Assembly: GCF_013836145.1 (NCBI RefSeq)
Contig: NZ_CP057483.1
Location: 3,162,001 to 3,226,000 of the forward strand
Direction of reading: 5' to 3'
Length of the DNA stretch: 64,000 nt
DNA from: Citrobacter sp. RHB25-C09
Lineage (GTDB): Bacteria; Pseudomonadota; Gammaproteobacteria; Enterobacterales; Enterobacteriaceae
A program made the position numbers and the translations under genes. Under the pieces are notes generated by a model. The model ran no database searches. It was given only the letters and a program-made list of their open reading frames with translations, and was not told the DNA's origin. Shown here in pieces: positions 35,501 to 44,612 of this stretch (position 1 is its first letter; each line of letters starts with the position of its first letter).

Positions 35501-37439
35501 CATCAACATAAACAATGTCGAATGCGGCATTACTGCCTTCGTCAACCATTGGCTGATTAACCGTCGTATCGGTACGGTAGTCATACACCGCTTTGGCGGC
35601 GAATTGTGGCCGGATCCCCGGCAACGTGTCAGCCGGCCAGATCGCCTGCTCCGCACGACGCGTCACCGGACGCCCGCCGGATTCCAGCAAACTGGCTTGC
35701 AGTACGACCTGCAACGGCGAGCGTGTATCGCGCCACTGACTGTTAGCACTCACTTCGCCGCGGCCGGCGTCATCCAGGGTGAGTTGTACTTCGTCCAGAC
35801 TGCGCGTCAGGTTTTCTTCGGCAATGTTGCCAAACTGGAAACCAGGCAGCGCTGGCACCGCCTCGCGCAGTGGGCGCAGAAACAGTTTCCCCTGAAGCGA
35901 ATTACCGTTAGCCGGAGCGCCATACAGGTAATAGCCAACGACTGAGAAATTCACGGCATCCGCGGGACTTAACGGTGTTTTTTGCCCGGAAAGGTTAAGG
36001 GCCATCCGCTCCGGCATAAAATCTTCCACGTGGAAATCCCACGTCCGGGTCTGGTTATCACCCGTATTCGCACGAATGTGCCACATACCCGTCGGCGCGC
36101 CGCTATCCAGCGGCAGGGTAAAGCGATACAGCCCGTTCTCTGGTTGACTGACAACGGTACGAAGCACCTGTCCATCTGGCTTAATCACGTCCAGTTTCAC
36201 CGGCTGATCGGGCAGCGTCTTACCGTCACTGTCGCGCAGCAACCCATTGAGGATCACGGTTTCACCGGGACGATAGAGATCGCGCGGGCCAAACATAAAG
36301 AACTGCTTGCTGTAGCCCGGTGCGCCAGCAATATCGAATTCGGCTAAATCCAGCGCCGGGAGTTTCAGATCCAGCAGCGTGGTTTGCCCTTCTTTACGCG
36401 CCAGCACCAGCGCCGCAGCCTTGTTATTCTCAAGCTGAACGTGGCCTTTACCATCGCTGGTCGCCTGTGCCAGGGTTTGCCCTTTCTCATCCAACAATGC
36501 GACATTCACGCCCTGCTGTGCTGCGCCGTTTTCGAGGCTTTGCGTAAAAACATCAAGGCGGTTTTGATAGCGATGCGCCGACACGCCAATATCGCTGAGC
36601 GTAAACAGTGTTGCGGCGTTGCTGTACTCATACTGGCCGGCTTTGGTCATCACCGCGACGTAGACGCCCGCCTGCTGGAGTGGTTTGATCTCGCTCAGCG
36701 GCAGGAGAAGTTTCTCGCGGGTATTCCGTGCGGGGTTAAGATCGAAGCGACCGGTATAGACCAGATCCGCCATTTTCAGCAGGTTCTCAGATTCCCAGTT
36801 TGACAGGGCATTACGGTATTCCCACTGGCTGACAAACGCCGCCAGCGACTCCGGCTTCACACGGAAAAAGTTAACGTCTACGTTGTTAACGTTCAGCGCC
36901 ATTACCGGTAGCCCTTCTACCACTTTTCCTGGCAGTAATGAGCCGCGACTGGCGAACCCCACGCTTGGCTGGATATCACGGGTGGTGAGGGTCTTGTCGT
37001 AATTAATTTCAAAGGTCGCGTTGTTCAGCGCCTTTAGCTCGCGATCTATGGTCAGCACCAGATCGCGATTCGGTTCCAGATGACGTAAACGCAGCTCTTT
37101 GAGATTCGGCGACAGTTCCCACCCCCCGTCAACTTTGCCGCTTTTCTTATCCACGACGTGGACGGTGCGGGCAAAATCCTGCTCGGGGTCTAAAGGAATA
37201 GAAAAAGTCAGCACCAGCGTGGATGCGCCGTCCAGTTGCACTTCGGAGGCATCCAGCAGGGTGAGTGATTTACCTTCGCTCTGCTGCGCCAGCTTTTGCA
37301 ACTGGGCAGGATCTTGTTTAGCCGGCGCGGTCTGCGCGGCAGGCGCGTCGGGTTTCGCCACCGTGGTGGTTTTGTCGTTATTGTCGCACCCTGCCAGCGC
37401 CAGCATAATAATGCAGGCGGCTACGCGTATATGATTCAT
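32505..37439 (-). CDS. yfhM: Bacterial alpha-2-macroglobulin lipoprotein YfhM
   Basis: A 1644-residue periplasmic protease trap (E. coli YfhM: 1653). The signal peptide ends in lipobox LALAGC (C18) followed by Asp, the residue that retains lipoproteins in the inner membrane. A Pro/Ala-rich tether and repeated MG beta domains follow. The thioester motif CLEQ, about residue 1178 in YGCLEQTTSG, should covalently capture attacking proteases after bait cleavage. An alpha/alpha toroid TED domain follows, with repeats such as QRENGGFALWDKNGPEEYW. It is encoded immediately before pbpC, consistent with a role in protecting the periplasm when the outer membrane is breached. Confidence 0.97.
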   Translation of the reverse strand: MNHIRVAACIIMLALAGCDNNDKTTTVAKPDAPAAQTAPAKQDPAQLQKLAQQSEGKSLTLLDASEVQLDGASTLVLTFSIPLDPEQDFARTVHVVDKKSGKVDGGWELSPNLKELRLRHLEPNRDLVLTIDRELKALNNATFEINYDKTLTTRDIQPSVGFASRGSLLPGKVVEGLPVMALNVNNVDVNFFRVKPESLAAFVSQWEYRNALSNWESENLLKMADLVYTGRFDLNPARNTREKLLLPLSEIKPLQQAGVYVAVMTKAGQYEYSNAATLFTLSDIGVSAHRYQNRLDVFTQSLENGAAQQGVNVALLDEKGQTLAQATSDGKGHVQLENNKAAALVLARKEGQTTLLDLKLPALDLAEFDIAGAPGYSKQFFMFGPRDLYRPGETVILNGLLRDSDGKTLPDQPVKLDVIKPDGQVLRTVVSQPENGLYRFTLPLDSGAPTGMWHIRANTGDNQTRTWDFHVEDFMPERMALNLSGQKTPLSPADAVNFSVVGYYLYGAPANGNSLQGKLFLRPLREAVPALPGFQFGNIAEENLTRSLDEVQLTLDDAGRGEVSANSQWRDTRSPLQVVLQASLLESGGRPVTRRAEQAIWPADTLPGIRPQFAAKAVYDYRTDTTVNQPMVDEGSNAAFDIVYVDAQGVKKAVTGLQVRLIRERRDYYWDWLESEGWQSRFDQKDLVEAEQTLDLQADQTGKVSFPVEWGAYRLEVKAPNEAVSSVRFWAGYSWQDNSDGSGAARPDRVTLKLDKPAYRPGETMKLHIAAPAAGKGYAMVESSEGPLWWQEIDVPVQGLDLSIPVDKSWNRHDLYLSALVVRPGDKSRSATPKRAVGLLHLPLGDENRRLQLALESPTKMRPNQPLTVKIKASRKNGETPKQINVLVSAVDSGVLNITDYVTPDPWQAFFGQKRYGADIYDIYGQVIEGQGRLAALRFGGDGDELKRGGKPPVNHVNIVAQQAQPVTLNEQGEGTVTLPIGDFNGELRVMAQAWTADDFGSNESKTVVAAPVIAELNMPRFMAGGDTSRLVLDVTNLTDQPQTININLAANGLLELLSGQPAPVNLAAGVRTTLFIPVRAKEGYGDGELQATLSGLNLPGETLGAQHKQWKIGVRPAFPAQTVNRGVMLQPGESWSVPPDTLMNFSPVTTQGQLLFSGKPPLNLARYIRELKAYPYGCLEQTTSGLFPSLYTNAAQLTALGIAGDSDEKRRAAVDIGISRLLQMQRENGGFALWDKNGPEEYWLTAYAMDFLIRAGEQGYSVPAEGINRGNERLLRYLQDPGMMSIRYTDNTQASKFAVQSYAALVLARQQKAPLGALRELWERRGQAASGLPLLQLGIALKTMGDAKRSDEAITLALNTSRVDEHQWMADYGSSLRDNALMLALLEENKLKPEVQNSLLATLSEQAFGQRWLSTQENNALFLAARTLQDLPGTWQAQTSFAAEPLTGNKALTRNLDADALSALQVSNSGNQPMWLRLDVSGYPQVAPTPSSNVLKIERYVLGTDGQSKSLDSLRSGELVLVRLEVSASQNVPDALVVDLLPAGLELENQNLANGSASLQDNGSEVQNLLNQMQQADIQHIEFRDDRFVAAVAVNEGQPVTLVYLARAVTPGTYQMPVPMVESMYVPQWRATGTAEALLIVKP

Positions 37440-37646
37440 TTTTCATCCCTGGCCAGCGAGGCCCGTTAGCAACGTAGAACAGATATTATGCGTGAGATTT
37501 TTCTTTGTGTAAGTCTCTATCCCCTTTGTGTAGTCTGAATTTAATTAAGAAGTGTGGTATCACCAGACAAAACGGTCTCTTGTACTTGTCCCCTCCCGGC
37601 AAAGATCCGACAATTTGCCGGACACCTGTTTAACATGGAGATACCC

Positions 37647-38504
37647 ATGACTACCGCCTTTTTTGTCGCCGCCGACTGGCTTGCAGAACATATAGACGAT
37701 CCGCAAATTCAAATCATCGACGCCCGTATGGCCCCTCCGGGACAGGAAGATCGCGACGTAGCGCAAGAATATCGCGCGGGACATATCCCCGGTGCGGTAT
37801 TTTTCGATATTGAAGCGCTTTCGGATCATACCTCCCCTCTGCCGCATATGATGCCGCGCCCGGAGGCCTTCGCCGTTGCCATGCGCGAACTGGGCGTGTG
37901 CCAGGATAAGCATTTGGTGGTGTACGACGAAGGGAACCTGTTTTCCGCGCCTCGTTCCTGGTGGATGCTGCGCACCTTTGGCGTGGAAAAGGTCTCCATT
38001 CTCGCGGGTGGTCTGGCCGGCTGGCAGCGGGATGAATTGCCATTGGTAGAGGGCGACGTTGAGCTGCCGGAAGGGGAATTTGACGCCGCGTTTACCCCGG
38101 AAGCCGTAGCGCGGGTGAACGATGTGTTGTTGGCAAGTCACGAAAAAAACGCCCAGATTGTTGATGCCCGCCCGGCGGCCCGTTTTAATGCTGAAGTGGA
38201 TGAACCCCGTCCGGGATTACGACGCGGCCATGTGCCAGGCGCACTGAACGTACCGTGGACCGAACTGGTTTTTGAAGGCGAACTGAAAACCACAGACGAA
38301 CTGGATGCCATCTTCTTCGGTCATGGCGTCAGCTTTGATCGGCCGATTATTGCCAGCTGTGGTTCCGGCGTAACGGCGGCGGTCGTGGTACTGGCACTGG
38401 CAACCCTCGGGGTTGCGAACGTTGCACTCTATGACGGCGCATGGAGCGAATGGGGCGCGCGTGATGATTTACCGGTTGAACCGGCAGAAGCTAATAAAAT
38501 CTGA
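37647..38504 (+). CDS. sseA: 3-mercaptopyruvate sulfurtransferase
   Basis: SseA transfers sulfur from 3-mercaptopyruvate to thiophilic acceptors such as cyanide. The ATG at 37647, preceded by a GGAG ribosome-binding sequence, gives 285 residues (E. coli: 281). Two rhodanese domains are seen. The second has the catalytic loop SCGSGVTA (Cys 238), whose GSGVT sequence is characteristic of mercaptopyruvate rather than thiosulfate enzymes. An in-frame upstream start would add 31 residues without family support. It diverges from yfhM and is followed by a strong symmetrical terminator. Confidence 0.97.
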   Translation: MTTAFFVAADWLAEHIDDPQIQIIDARMAPPGQEDRDVAQEYRAGHIPGAVFFDIEALSDHTSPLPHMMPRPEAFAVAMRELGVCQDKHLVVYDEGNLFSAPRSWWMLRTFGVEKVSILAGGLAGWQRDELPLVEGDVELPEGEFDAAFTPEAVARVNDVLLASHEKNAQIVDARPAARFNAEVDEPRPGLRRGHVPGALNVPWTELVFEGELKTTDELDAIFFGHGVSFDRPIIASCGSGVTAAVVVLALATLGVANVALYDGAWSEWGARDDLPVEPAEANKI

Positions 38505-38526
38505 TTTATGCGTTGATTGTGCCCAT

Positions 38527-38555
38527 AAAAAAACCGCTCAATTGAGCGGTTTTTT
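38527..38555 (+). terminator. Bidirectional terminator after sseA
   Basis: ACCGCTCAATTGAGCGGT is a perfect palindrome flanked by A residues on the left and seven T residues on the right. It can therefore terminate sseA and also transcripts leaving sseB on the other strand. Confidence 0.92.
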
Positions 38556-38649
38556 TATGCTGGTTCGGTTCGCGGCCTTGCCAACTGGCTATGTTGCCAG
38601 AGCAACGCAGGCCCTTTCCGCCGTCTCGCAAACGGGCACTGCGCTGGTA

Positions 38650-39426
38650 TCAGATAATCCGGTTCTGCTTGAAATCGCGCAGAAATCCGCCCCAGCGACG
38701 TTCGTAGAACGGGGCGATATGTTCGGTTATGAAGTGGCTGATGCCCTTCTCACCTTTCACGACCCGACAGATATCAATCGGCTCATCGCCCGGTAAGGTG
38801 TCGGTCGCCACGCTGCCCGCCGCCTGAATAATGTCTTCGATATCGCCGTCAGCCTCAATGCCTATCAACAGGTTAGATTCCGCATCAGCACTTTCTTTGA
38901 TGGAGCACAGGAACGCCCGCTTCACCGGCTTGATGGTTTTAAACAGCGTGGTCAGCGAGTCAATCATCTGGGCTGGTAGTTCAGCGACCTCGGAAAGGAT
39001 CAGCGATTCCCCGCCCTCCAGCACCTCCTGCGTACTCAAAGGATTCCCCTCTTCACCCATTAACAGGCTGATCTCACGAGGCATAAACTCTTTTCCGGTC
39101 GGAAGTTTGGCGTTGAGGAACAGCGTCTCGCCGAGCGTCATTTCAAACAGCGTGCGCACCGGCATGACCACAAACGCCTGTTCGTTTTCCACTGCCTGCT
39201 GCAAGGCTTCCAGAGAAGTGAAAAAAGGAATAACGGTGGTGCCGTCTTCTTTTTCCCAGTGCTGGAGATCCAGCGCACTGTCTTCAACGACAGCTTCACC
39301 CTCTGCGGCGGTACCGGGTACCCAGACGGTGGAATCGAGTAAGGTGCGGAAAAATGCCGGACGGTGTGCCGGTTCAGTTGCTGCTTTTTCCAGCAGTGTT
39401 TCTAATTCGTTTTTGGTTTCTGACAT
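38650..39426 (-). CDS. sseB: Enhanced serine sensitivity protein SseB
   Basis: The ATG at 39426 gives 258 residues beginning MSETKNELETLLEKAATEPAHRP, the E. coli length. Two upstream in-frame Met codons add only three residues. This soluble protein has an N-terminal SseB domain and a C-terminal domain ending in ERRWGGFLRDFKQNRII. Its biochemical role is unknown; overexpression affects serine tolerance in E. coli. It lies downstream of pepB, separated by a BIME, and converges on sseA. It is distinct from the unrelated Salmonella SPI-2 effector-chaperone system protein of the same name. Confidence 0.96.
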   Translation of the reverse strand: MSETKNELETLLEKAATEPAHRPAFFRTLLDSTVWVPGTAAEGEAVVEDSALDLQHWEKEDGTTVIPFFTSLEALQQAVENEQAFVVMPVRTLFEMTLGETLFLNAKLPTGKEFMPREISLLMGEEGNPLSTQEVLEGGESLILSEVAELPAQMIDSLTTLFKTIKPVKRAFLCSIKESADAESNLLIGIEADGDIEDIIQAAGSVATDTLPGDEPIDICRVVKGEKGISHFITEHIAPFYERRWGGFLRDFKQNRII

Positions 39427-39446
39427 AGGCATCACAGTAAAGGAGA

Positions 39447-39515
39447 TGTAGGGCGGGCAAGCGAAGCGCCCCCGCCGCGAAAATGCCGGGTGGCGCTTCG
39501 CTTGCCCGGCCTACA
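39447..39515. repeat. Inverted REP pair (BIME) between pepB and sseB
   Basis: GTAGGGCGGGCAAGCGAAGC (from 39448) and its inverted counterpart GCTTCGCTTGCCCGGCCTAC (ending 39514) form a long imperfect stem. This is a typical enterobacterial REP/BIME between two genes on the same strand. Confidence 0.85.
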
Positions 39516-39527
39516 TAGAGACATTCA

Positions 39528-40811
39528 TTACGCGATCAGCAGATTCGCAATTGTGCGTACGCCTAACCCGGTTGCGCCCGCGGACCACTGTTCGACCGGC
39601 GCTTTGCGATAGGTCGCAGAGCAGTCGATATGCACCCAGCCCTGTTGATAATTATCTACGAAGTGGGACAGAAAACCTGCCGCTGTGCTCGCCCCTGCCG
39701 GGTACGCCGCACTGCCGGTGTTATTCAGCTCAGCAAAGTTTGACGGTAATTGGTTGCGATGGAACTCCGCCAGCGGCAGACGCCAGAACGGTTCATTTTC
39801 TGCCGCCGCACTTGCCAGCAGACGGTTCGCCAGTTGATCATCAAAGCTGAACAGCGCGTGGTAATCATTACCGAGCGCCGTTTTCGCCGCCCCGGTCAGA
39901 GTTGCAGCATCAATAATCAGCTCTGGTTTTTGCGCACAGGCGTCGATCAGACCATCCGCCAGCACCAGACGCCCTTCCGCATCGGTGTTCATCACTTCCA
40001 CATTCTTGCCGTTGCGATAACGAATAATATCACCCAGTTTAAACGCATTGCCGCTGATCAGGTTATCCGCACAGCAGAGGAAGAGCTTCACGCGTTTATT
40101 CAAACCGCGAGTCACGGCAAACGCCAGCGCGCCAGTCACCGTTGCCGCACCGCCCATGTCGGACTTCATCGAGTCCATAAAAGCGCTTTGTTTAATGCTG
40201 TAGCCGCCGGAGTCAAAGGTAATGCCCTTACCCACCAGGCAGGCATACACCGGTGCTTCTTTGTCGCCCGTCGGGTTGTAATCAAGTGCCAGCAGCACCG
40301 GCGGACGTTCAGAACCGCGACCCACGGTATGCAGCCCCATATAGTTCTGCTCGCGCAGATCCTCGCCTTTGGTGATGCTATACGTCACGTGATCGCACGC
40401 CACGCTGCACATCAGGTCCACAGCACGCTGCGCCAGTTGCTCCGGCCCTAACTCTTCCGCCGGGGCGTTAATGGTGTCGCGCACCCAGTCGATGATAGTC
40501 AGACGGTTTTCCAGTTCCTGACGTTGCGCATCGTCCAGTTCCGGCCACTCAATCTTGCGGCTGCCTTTCGGGCCTTTATAACCCTGCCAGAACGACCAGC
40601 TACGATCTGCATCCCAACCTTCACCGGTAAGCTGGACATGCTTAATACCCAGGCCGTCAATTTTGCGGGCCGCGCGCTGGATCAAACCCAGGTCATCTTT
40701 TCCGTTAAGGTGCAGTGCAATACCGTCGTTATTAATGCTGTAAATGGCTTTCTCGCCCCAGCGCGCATCGGCTGGCTGCGTAGTGAGCGTAATTTTCATC
40801 GCTTCGGTCAT
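39528..40811 (-). CDS. pepB: Peptidase B (M17 leucyl-type aminopeptidase)
   Basis: A 427-residue cytoplasmic metallo-aminopeptidase, the E. coli PepB length, which removes N-terminal residues with broad specificity in peptide turnover. The M17 signature NTDAEGRL is present, as are the metal-ligand stretch [14 protein letters not shown] and the C-terminal [13 protein letters not shown]. The protein starts [19 protein letters not shown]. It lies 52 bases downstream of iscX and may be read partly from the isc operon. Confidence 0.97.
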   Translation of the reverse strand: MTEAMKITLTTQPADARWGEKAIYSINNDGIALHLNGKDDLGLIQRAARKIDGLGIKHVQLTGEGWDADRSWSFWQGYKGPKGSRKIEWPELDDAQRQELENRLTIIDWVRDTINAPAEELGPEQLAQRAVDLMCSVACDHVTYSITKGEDLREQNYMGLHTVGRGSERPPVLLALDYNPTGDKEAPVYACLVGKGITFDSGGYSIKQSAFMDSMKSDMGGAATVTGALAFAVTRGLNKRVKLFLCCADNLISGNAFKLGDIIRYRNGKNVEVMNTDAEGRLVLADGLIDACAQKPELIIDAATLTGAAKTALGNDYHALFSFDDQLANRLLASAAAENEPFWRLPLAEFHRNQLPSNFAELNNTGSAAYPAGASTAAGFLSHFVDNYQQGWVHIDCSATYRKAPVEQWSAGATGLGVRTIANLLIA

Positions 40812-40863
40812 TTTTTTATCCTTATTAGCAAACGGGCCGCCTGAAGGCAGCCCGTAATGTGAC

Positions 40864-41064
40864 TTAGCTGGCCTCGTCTAACCAGACTAGCAGAATCGCT
40901 TCCAGAATTTTTTCATTGGATGCGTTGGGATCGTCATCAAAGTCTTCTAAATCGCAGATCCACTGATGCATATCGGTGAATCGTACGGTTTTAGGATCGA
41001 GATCCGGATTTGCGTCGTAGAGCGCCTCGCCGATTTCACGGCTGTCTGTCCACTTCAGTCCCAT
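40864..41064 (-). CDS. iscX: Fe-S cluster assembly regulator IscX
   Basis: A 66-residue acidic protein, the E. coli length, starting [21 protein letters not shown] and ending in an acidic helix. IscX binds IscS at the frataxin and ferredoxin site and modulates cysteine desulfurase activity according to iron level. It overlaps no gene but begins one base after fdx and is the last isc gene. Confidence 0.97.
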   Translation of the reverse strand: MGLKWTDSREIGEALYDANPDLDPKTVRFTDMHQWICDLEDFDDDPNASNEKILEAILLVWLDEAS

Positions 41065-41065
41065 A

Positions 41066-41401
41066 TTAATGCTCGCGTGCGTGGTTGATGGTGTAACGCG
41101 GGAATTCCACGACCAGGTCCTCGTCGGTCACCGCTGCCTGACAGCTTAAACGGCTGTCTGGCTCCAGACCCCAGGCTTTATCCAACATATCATCTTCGTC
41201 TTCGCTGCTTTCAGCAAGCGAGTCGAAACCTTCACGCACAATACAGTGGCAGGTGGTGCAGGCGCAGGATTTTTCACAGGCGTGTTCCACTTCGATACCG
41301 TTACGCAGGGCAACGTCGAGAATGGTTTCACCGGTCTTAGCTTCCAGAACAGCGCCATCCGGGCAGAGATCCGCATGGGGCAGAATTACGATCTTTGGCA
41401 T
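41066..41401 (-). CDS. fdx: Isc-type [2Fe-2S] ferredoxin
   Basis: A 111-residue adrenodoxin-like ferredoxin that delivers electrons for cluster assembly on IscU and binds IscS. Three cluster ligands are in [10 protein letters not shown] and the fourth is in LSCQAAV, in the expected CX5CX2C...C order. It follows hscA by one base, consistent with the operon order hscA-fdx-iscX. Confidence 0.98.
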   Translation of the reverse strand: MPKIVILPHADLCPDGAVLEAKTGETILDVALRNGIEVEHACEKSCACTTCHCIVREGFDSLAESSEDEDDMLDKAWGLEPDSRLSCQAAVTDEDLVVEFPRYTINHAREH

Positions 41402-41402
41402 T

Positions 41403-43253
41403 TTAAACCTCGTCCACGGAATGGCCTTTCAGCGCGCTACGGACAGACTGGTCCATGCGGCGAGCAGCGAATTCCTGGGTTTGTTTGTCTACGTTTTTAA
41501 TGGCTTGTTCGATAGCGTCAACATCATCGCCTTGCGCCACGTCGCTCAGGTGCGCGGCGGCATCGTCGATACGCTGACGTTCTGCGGCGCTGAGCAGCGC
41601 GGCATCAGCGGCTAGCGCACCGGTTAAACTCTCCAGCACCCGCGCCGCTTCGACTTTCTGCTCTGCCAGCATACGCGCTTTTACGTCCTGCTCGGCAAAG
41701 CTCATCGAATCCTGAATCATTGAGGCGATTTCACCGTCGGTCAGACCGTAGGACGGTTTAACCTGAATTGACGATTCAACGCCGGTGGATTTCTCCATGG
41801 CGGTCACGCTCAATAGACCGTCCGCATCGACCTGGAAGGTCACGCGAATATGCGCCCCACCCGCTGGCAGCGCCGGGATCCCACGCAGCGCAAAGCGCGC
41901 CAGGGAACGGCAGTCTTGCACCAGCTCACGCTCACCTTGCATGACGTGGATTGACATCGCGGTCTGGCCGTCTTTAAAGGTAGTGAAATCCTGCGCGCGG
42001 GCCACCGGAATCGTGGTGTTACGCGGGATCACTTTCTCTACCAGGCCGCCCATGGTTTCGAGGCCCAGCGACAGCGGGATCACATCGAGCAGCAGCATTT
42101 CGCTGTCCGGCTTGTTACCTACCAGAATATCCGCCTGAATCGCAGCGCCAATCGCCACCACTTTATCCGGGTCGATCGAGGTCAGCGGCGAACGGCCGAA
42201 GAATTCGCCGACGCGCTCACGCACCAACGGCACGCGCGTTGAACCACCGACCATCACCACTTCCAGCACTTCCGTAGCCTCAACCCCTGCGTCTTTCAAC
42301 GCGCGGCGACAGGCCAGCAATGTGCGCTTAACCAGTGCGGAAATCAGTTCATTAAACTGTTCACGGGTAATTTCACCCTGCCAGCCTGCAACGTTAACGG
42401 TCACGGATTCAGCATCGCTGAGGGCGATTTTCGCGGCAATAGCGGCGTCGAGCAGTTCACGCTGGAGGCGGTTGTCGCTGCGATCGGCAATCCCGGCCTG
42501 GTCACGGATATAGTCAGCCAGCAGGTGGTCGAAATCATCGCCGCCAAGAGCGGAGTCGCCGCCCGTCGCCAGCACTTCGAACACACCGCGGCTCAGGCGT
42601 AAAATGGAGATATCGAAGGTGCCACCCCCGAGGTCATAAACCGCGATCACACCCTCTTTACCAGAGTCCAGACCGTAGGCAATCGCCGCTGCGGTGGGCT
42701 CATTGAGCAAGCGCAGTACGTGCAGGCCAGCAAGACGCGCTGCGTCTTTGGTGCCCTGACGCTGAGCATCGTCGAAGTATGCCGGAACGGTGATCACCAC
42801 GCCGTCCAGCTCACCGGAAAGCGACTCAACAGCACGGGCGGCCAGGGCTTTCAGGATATCAGCAGAAACGCGGATCGGATTCAGTAACCCCGCCGCAGTT
42901 TCAATCATAGGCAGGCCGTTCTCACTCGCCTGAAAACGATAAGGCAGATGCGGATAACGCGCCTGGATATCTGCCAGAGAACGCCCCATCATGCGTTTTA
43001 CAGAACTGATGGTATTGCCCGTGTCCAGCGCGGCATTTTCACGCGCGGCGTAGCCCACAGAGTGGCCCTGCTGCTGATAGTGAACGACCGATGGCAGTAG
43101 ATGACGCCCTTCGTGATCGGCCAGCGTTTCGGCCTGGCCGCTACGCACGGTGGCGACCAGAGAGTTGGTGGTTCCGAGATCAATACCCGCCGCCAGACGA
43201 CGCTGATGCGGCGCAGCACTCAGACCAGGCTCACTAATTTGTAATAAGGCCAT
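41403..43253 (-). CDS. hscA: Fe-S-specific Hsp70 chaperone HscA
   Basis: HscA is an Hsp70 that, with HscB, drives transfer of the cluster from IscU to apoproteins by recognising the IscU LPPVK motif. The 616-residue product has the E. coli length. The nucleotide-binding domain shows [21 protein letters not shown] and [11 protein letters not shown]. The substrate domain and helical lid follow. It starts 15 bases after hscB on the same strand. Confidence 0.98.
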   Translation of the reverse strand: MALLQISEPGLSAAPHQRRLAAGIDLGTTNSLVATVRSGQAETLADHEGRHLLPSVVHYQQQGHSVGYAARENAALDTGNTISSVKRMMGRSLADIQARYPHLPYRFQASENGLPMIETAAGLLNPIRVSADILKALAARAVESLSGELDGVVITVPAYFDDAQRQGTKDAARLAGLHVLRLLNEPTAAAIAYGLDSGKEGVIAVYDLGGGTFDISILRLSRGVFEVLATGGDSALGGDDFDHLLADYIRDQAGIADRSDNRLQRELLDAAIAAKIALSDAESVTVNVAGWQGEITREQFNELISALVKRTLLACRRALKDAGVEATEVLEVVMVGGSTRVPLVRERVGEFFGRSPLTSIDPDKVVAIGAAIQADILVGNKPDSEMLLLDVIPLSLGLETMGGLVEKVIPRNTTIPVARAQDFTTFKDGQTAMSIHVMQGERELVQDCRSLARFALRGIPALPAGGAHIRVTFQVDADGLLSVTAMEKSTGVESSIQVKPSYGLTDGEIASMIQDSMSFAEQDVKARMLAEQKVEAARVLESLTGALAADAALLSAAERQRIDDAAAHLSDVAQGDDVDAIEQAIKNVDKQTQEFAARRMDQSVRSALKGHSVDEV

Positions 43254-43268
43254 AATTGCTTCCGAATA

Positions 43269-43784
43269 TTAAAAATCGAGCAGTTTTTCTTCGAGTTGTT
43301 CTGCACTGCTGCGCAGTTTATCGAGGAAACGCAGTTTTCGCACGGTATCAGCCGCCGCGTCCCACGTTTCGCGATTCAGTTGTTCCACCATCTGCTGATG
43401 GCGGCTTTCAAACATGTTTTTCACGCGCAGGATAAAGCTCTCCAGCCGCGCTTCGTCTTTCGCTTGTTCGATCTCGTCGAGCTCTTCGCGCAGTTCCAGT
43501 TGTTCCATCAGGAATGCGGTATCGCGCACTGTGTGCTGCTCGCTGGCAAGATCGAAACCGTGTAGGGAAAGTAAATATTCTGCCCGCATCAACGGGTGAC
43601 GCAGCGTTTGCCAGGCCTGATTGATAGTGGCGGACTGCTGCACGGCGGCGAGCTGTTCTGCCTGCGTGCCGCTGGCAAACTTATCAGGGTGATACTGACG
43701 TTGGAGATCCTGAAAACGGACCGTCAGTGCCTGGAAGTCAATCGGGTATTGCGCGGGTAATCCGAAGAGAGTGAAGTAATCCAT
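43269..43784 (-). CDS. hscB: J-domain co-chaperone HscB
   Basis: A 171-residue co-chaperone. The N-terminal J domain carries HPDK (about residues 37-40) that stimulates the HscA ATPase, and the C-terminal helical bundle binds IscU. It begins [16 protein letters not shown] as in E. coli. It lies 73 bases after iscA, across a perfect stem-loop that may limit expression of hscBA-fdx relative to iscSUA. Confidence 0.98.
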   Translation of the reverse strand: MDYFTLFGLPAQYPIDFQALTVRFQDLQRQYHPDKFASGTQAEQLAAVQQSATINQAWQTLRHPLMRAEYLLSLHGFDLASEQHTVRDTAFLMEQLELREELDEIEQAKDEARLESFILRVKNMFESRHQQMVEQLNRETWDAAADTVRKLRFLDKLRSSAEQLEEKLLDF

Positions 43785-43813
43785 AACTATCTCAGGGGTA
43801 GCCTGTTAGAACA

Positions 43814-43844
43814 AACCCCACACGTCAATCTTGCGTGTGGGGTT
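43814..43844 (-). terminator. Stem-loop between iscA and hscB
   Basis: An 11-bp perfect stem (AACCCCACACG / CGTGTGGGGTT) with a 9-base loop lies in the 73-base gap. The minus-strand continuation is TTGTTC, a weak U run. Partial termination or an RNA-processing/stability barrier inside the isc operon is plausible. Confidence 0.6.
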
Positions 43845-43857
43845 ATCGATAAGCGCG

Positions 43858-44181
43858 TTATACGTGGAAGCTTTCGCCGCACCCACATTCGTCTTTTACG
43901 TTAGGGTTGGTGAATTTAAACCCTTCGTTCAAACCTTCTTTGACGAAGTCTAACTGCGTACCGTCCAGAAATTGCAGGCTTTTGCCATCGACAACCACCT
44001 TAACGCCTTTGTCTTCAAACACGGTGTCTTCTGCCGCCGGTTCATCAACAAATTCCAGTACATACGCCATACCTGAGCAGCCCGACGTTCTCACGCCCAG
44101 ACGCAGGCCAAACCCTTTACCGCGGTTTGCCAGGAAGGTATTTACTCGCGCTGCTGCACTGTCGCTAAGTGTAATCGACAT
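43858..44181 (-). CDS. iscA: A-type Fe-S carrier IscA
   Basis: A 107-residue A-type scaffold and carrier that passes iron or clusters to [4Fe-4S] targets. The three conserved cysteines are present: one in [10 protein letters not shown] and two in the C-terminal [10 protein letters not shown]. It follows iscU by 19 bases. Confidence 0.98.
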   Translation of the reverse strand: MSITLSDSAAARVNTFLANRGKGFGLRLGVRTSGCSGMAYVLEFVDEPAAEDTVFEDKGVKVVVDGKSLQFLDGTQLDFVKEGLNEGFKFTNPNVKDECGCGESFHV

Positions 44182-44200
44182 AATAAAACCTCAACTCTTC

Positions 44201-44587
44201 TTATTTTGCTTCACGTTTGCTTTTATAGTCCGCAATGGCGGCTTTGATCGCGTCTTCTGCCAGGATAGAACAGTGAATTTTCACTGGCGGCAGTTCAAGC
44301 TCGTCAGCGATATCGGTGTTTTTAATCGCCTGAGCTTCGTCCAGAGATTTCCCTTTCACCCATTCGGTGACCAGGGAGCTGGACGCAATGGCGGAACCGC
44401 AGCCATAAGTCTTGAAACGCGCGTCTTCAATGATACCTTCATTGTTGACTTTGATCTGCAACTTCATCACGTCACCACAGGCTGGTGCACCCACCATGCC
44501 GCTGCCTACGTTCTCGTCGCTGTTGTCAAAAGAACCCACGTTACGTGGATTTTCGTAATGATCGATGACTTTTTCGCTGTATGCCAT
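44201..44587 (-). CDS. iscU: Fe-S scaffold IscU
   Basis: A 128-residue scaffold on which IscS builds [2Fe-2S] clusters. The cluster cysteines lie in GAPACGD, YGCGSA and KIHCSILAEDA. The HscA-recognition motif LPPVK directly precedes the third. It begins MAYSEKVIDHYENPRNVGSFD and follows iscS by 25 bases. Confidence 0.99.
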   Translation of the reverse strand: MAYSEKVIDHYENPRNVGSFDNSDENVGSGMVGAPACGDVMKLQIKVNNEGIIEDARFKTYGCGSAIASSSLVTEWVKGKSLDEAQAIKNTDIADELELPPVKIHCSILAEDAIKAAIADYKSKREAK

Positions 44588-44612
44588 GTTGAATTCTCCT
44601 TATCGGTACCGA

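Noticed and set aside
37440..37646. Possible RyfA small RNA in the yfhM-sseA gap
   Set aside because: I saw no convincing structure or terminator in this 207-base gap.
38413..38796. 127-codon plus-strand ORF across the sseA terminator
   Set aside because: It spans a strong terminator and the 3' part of sseB in antisense; no coding signal.
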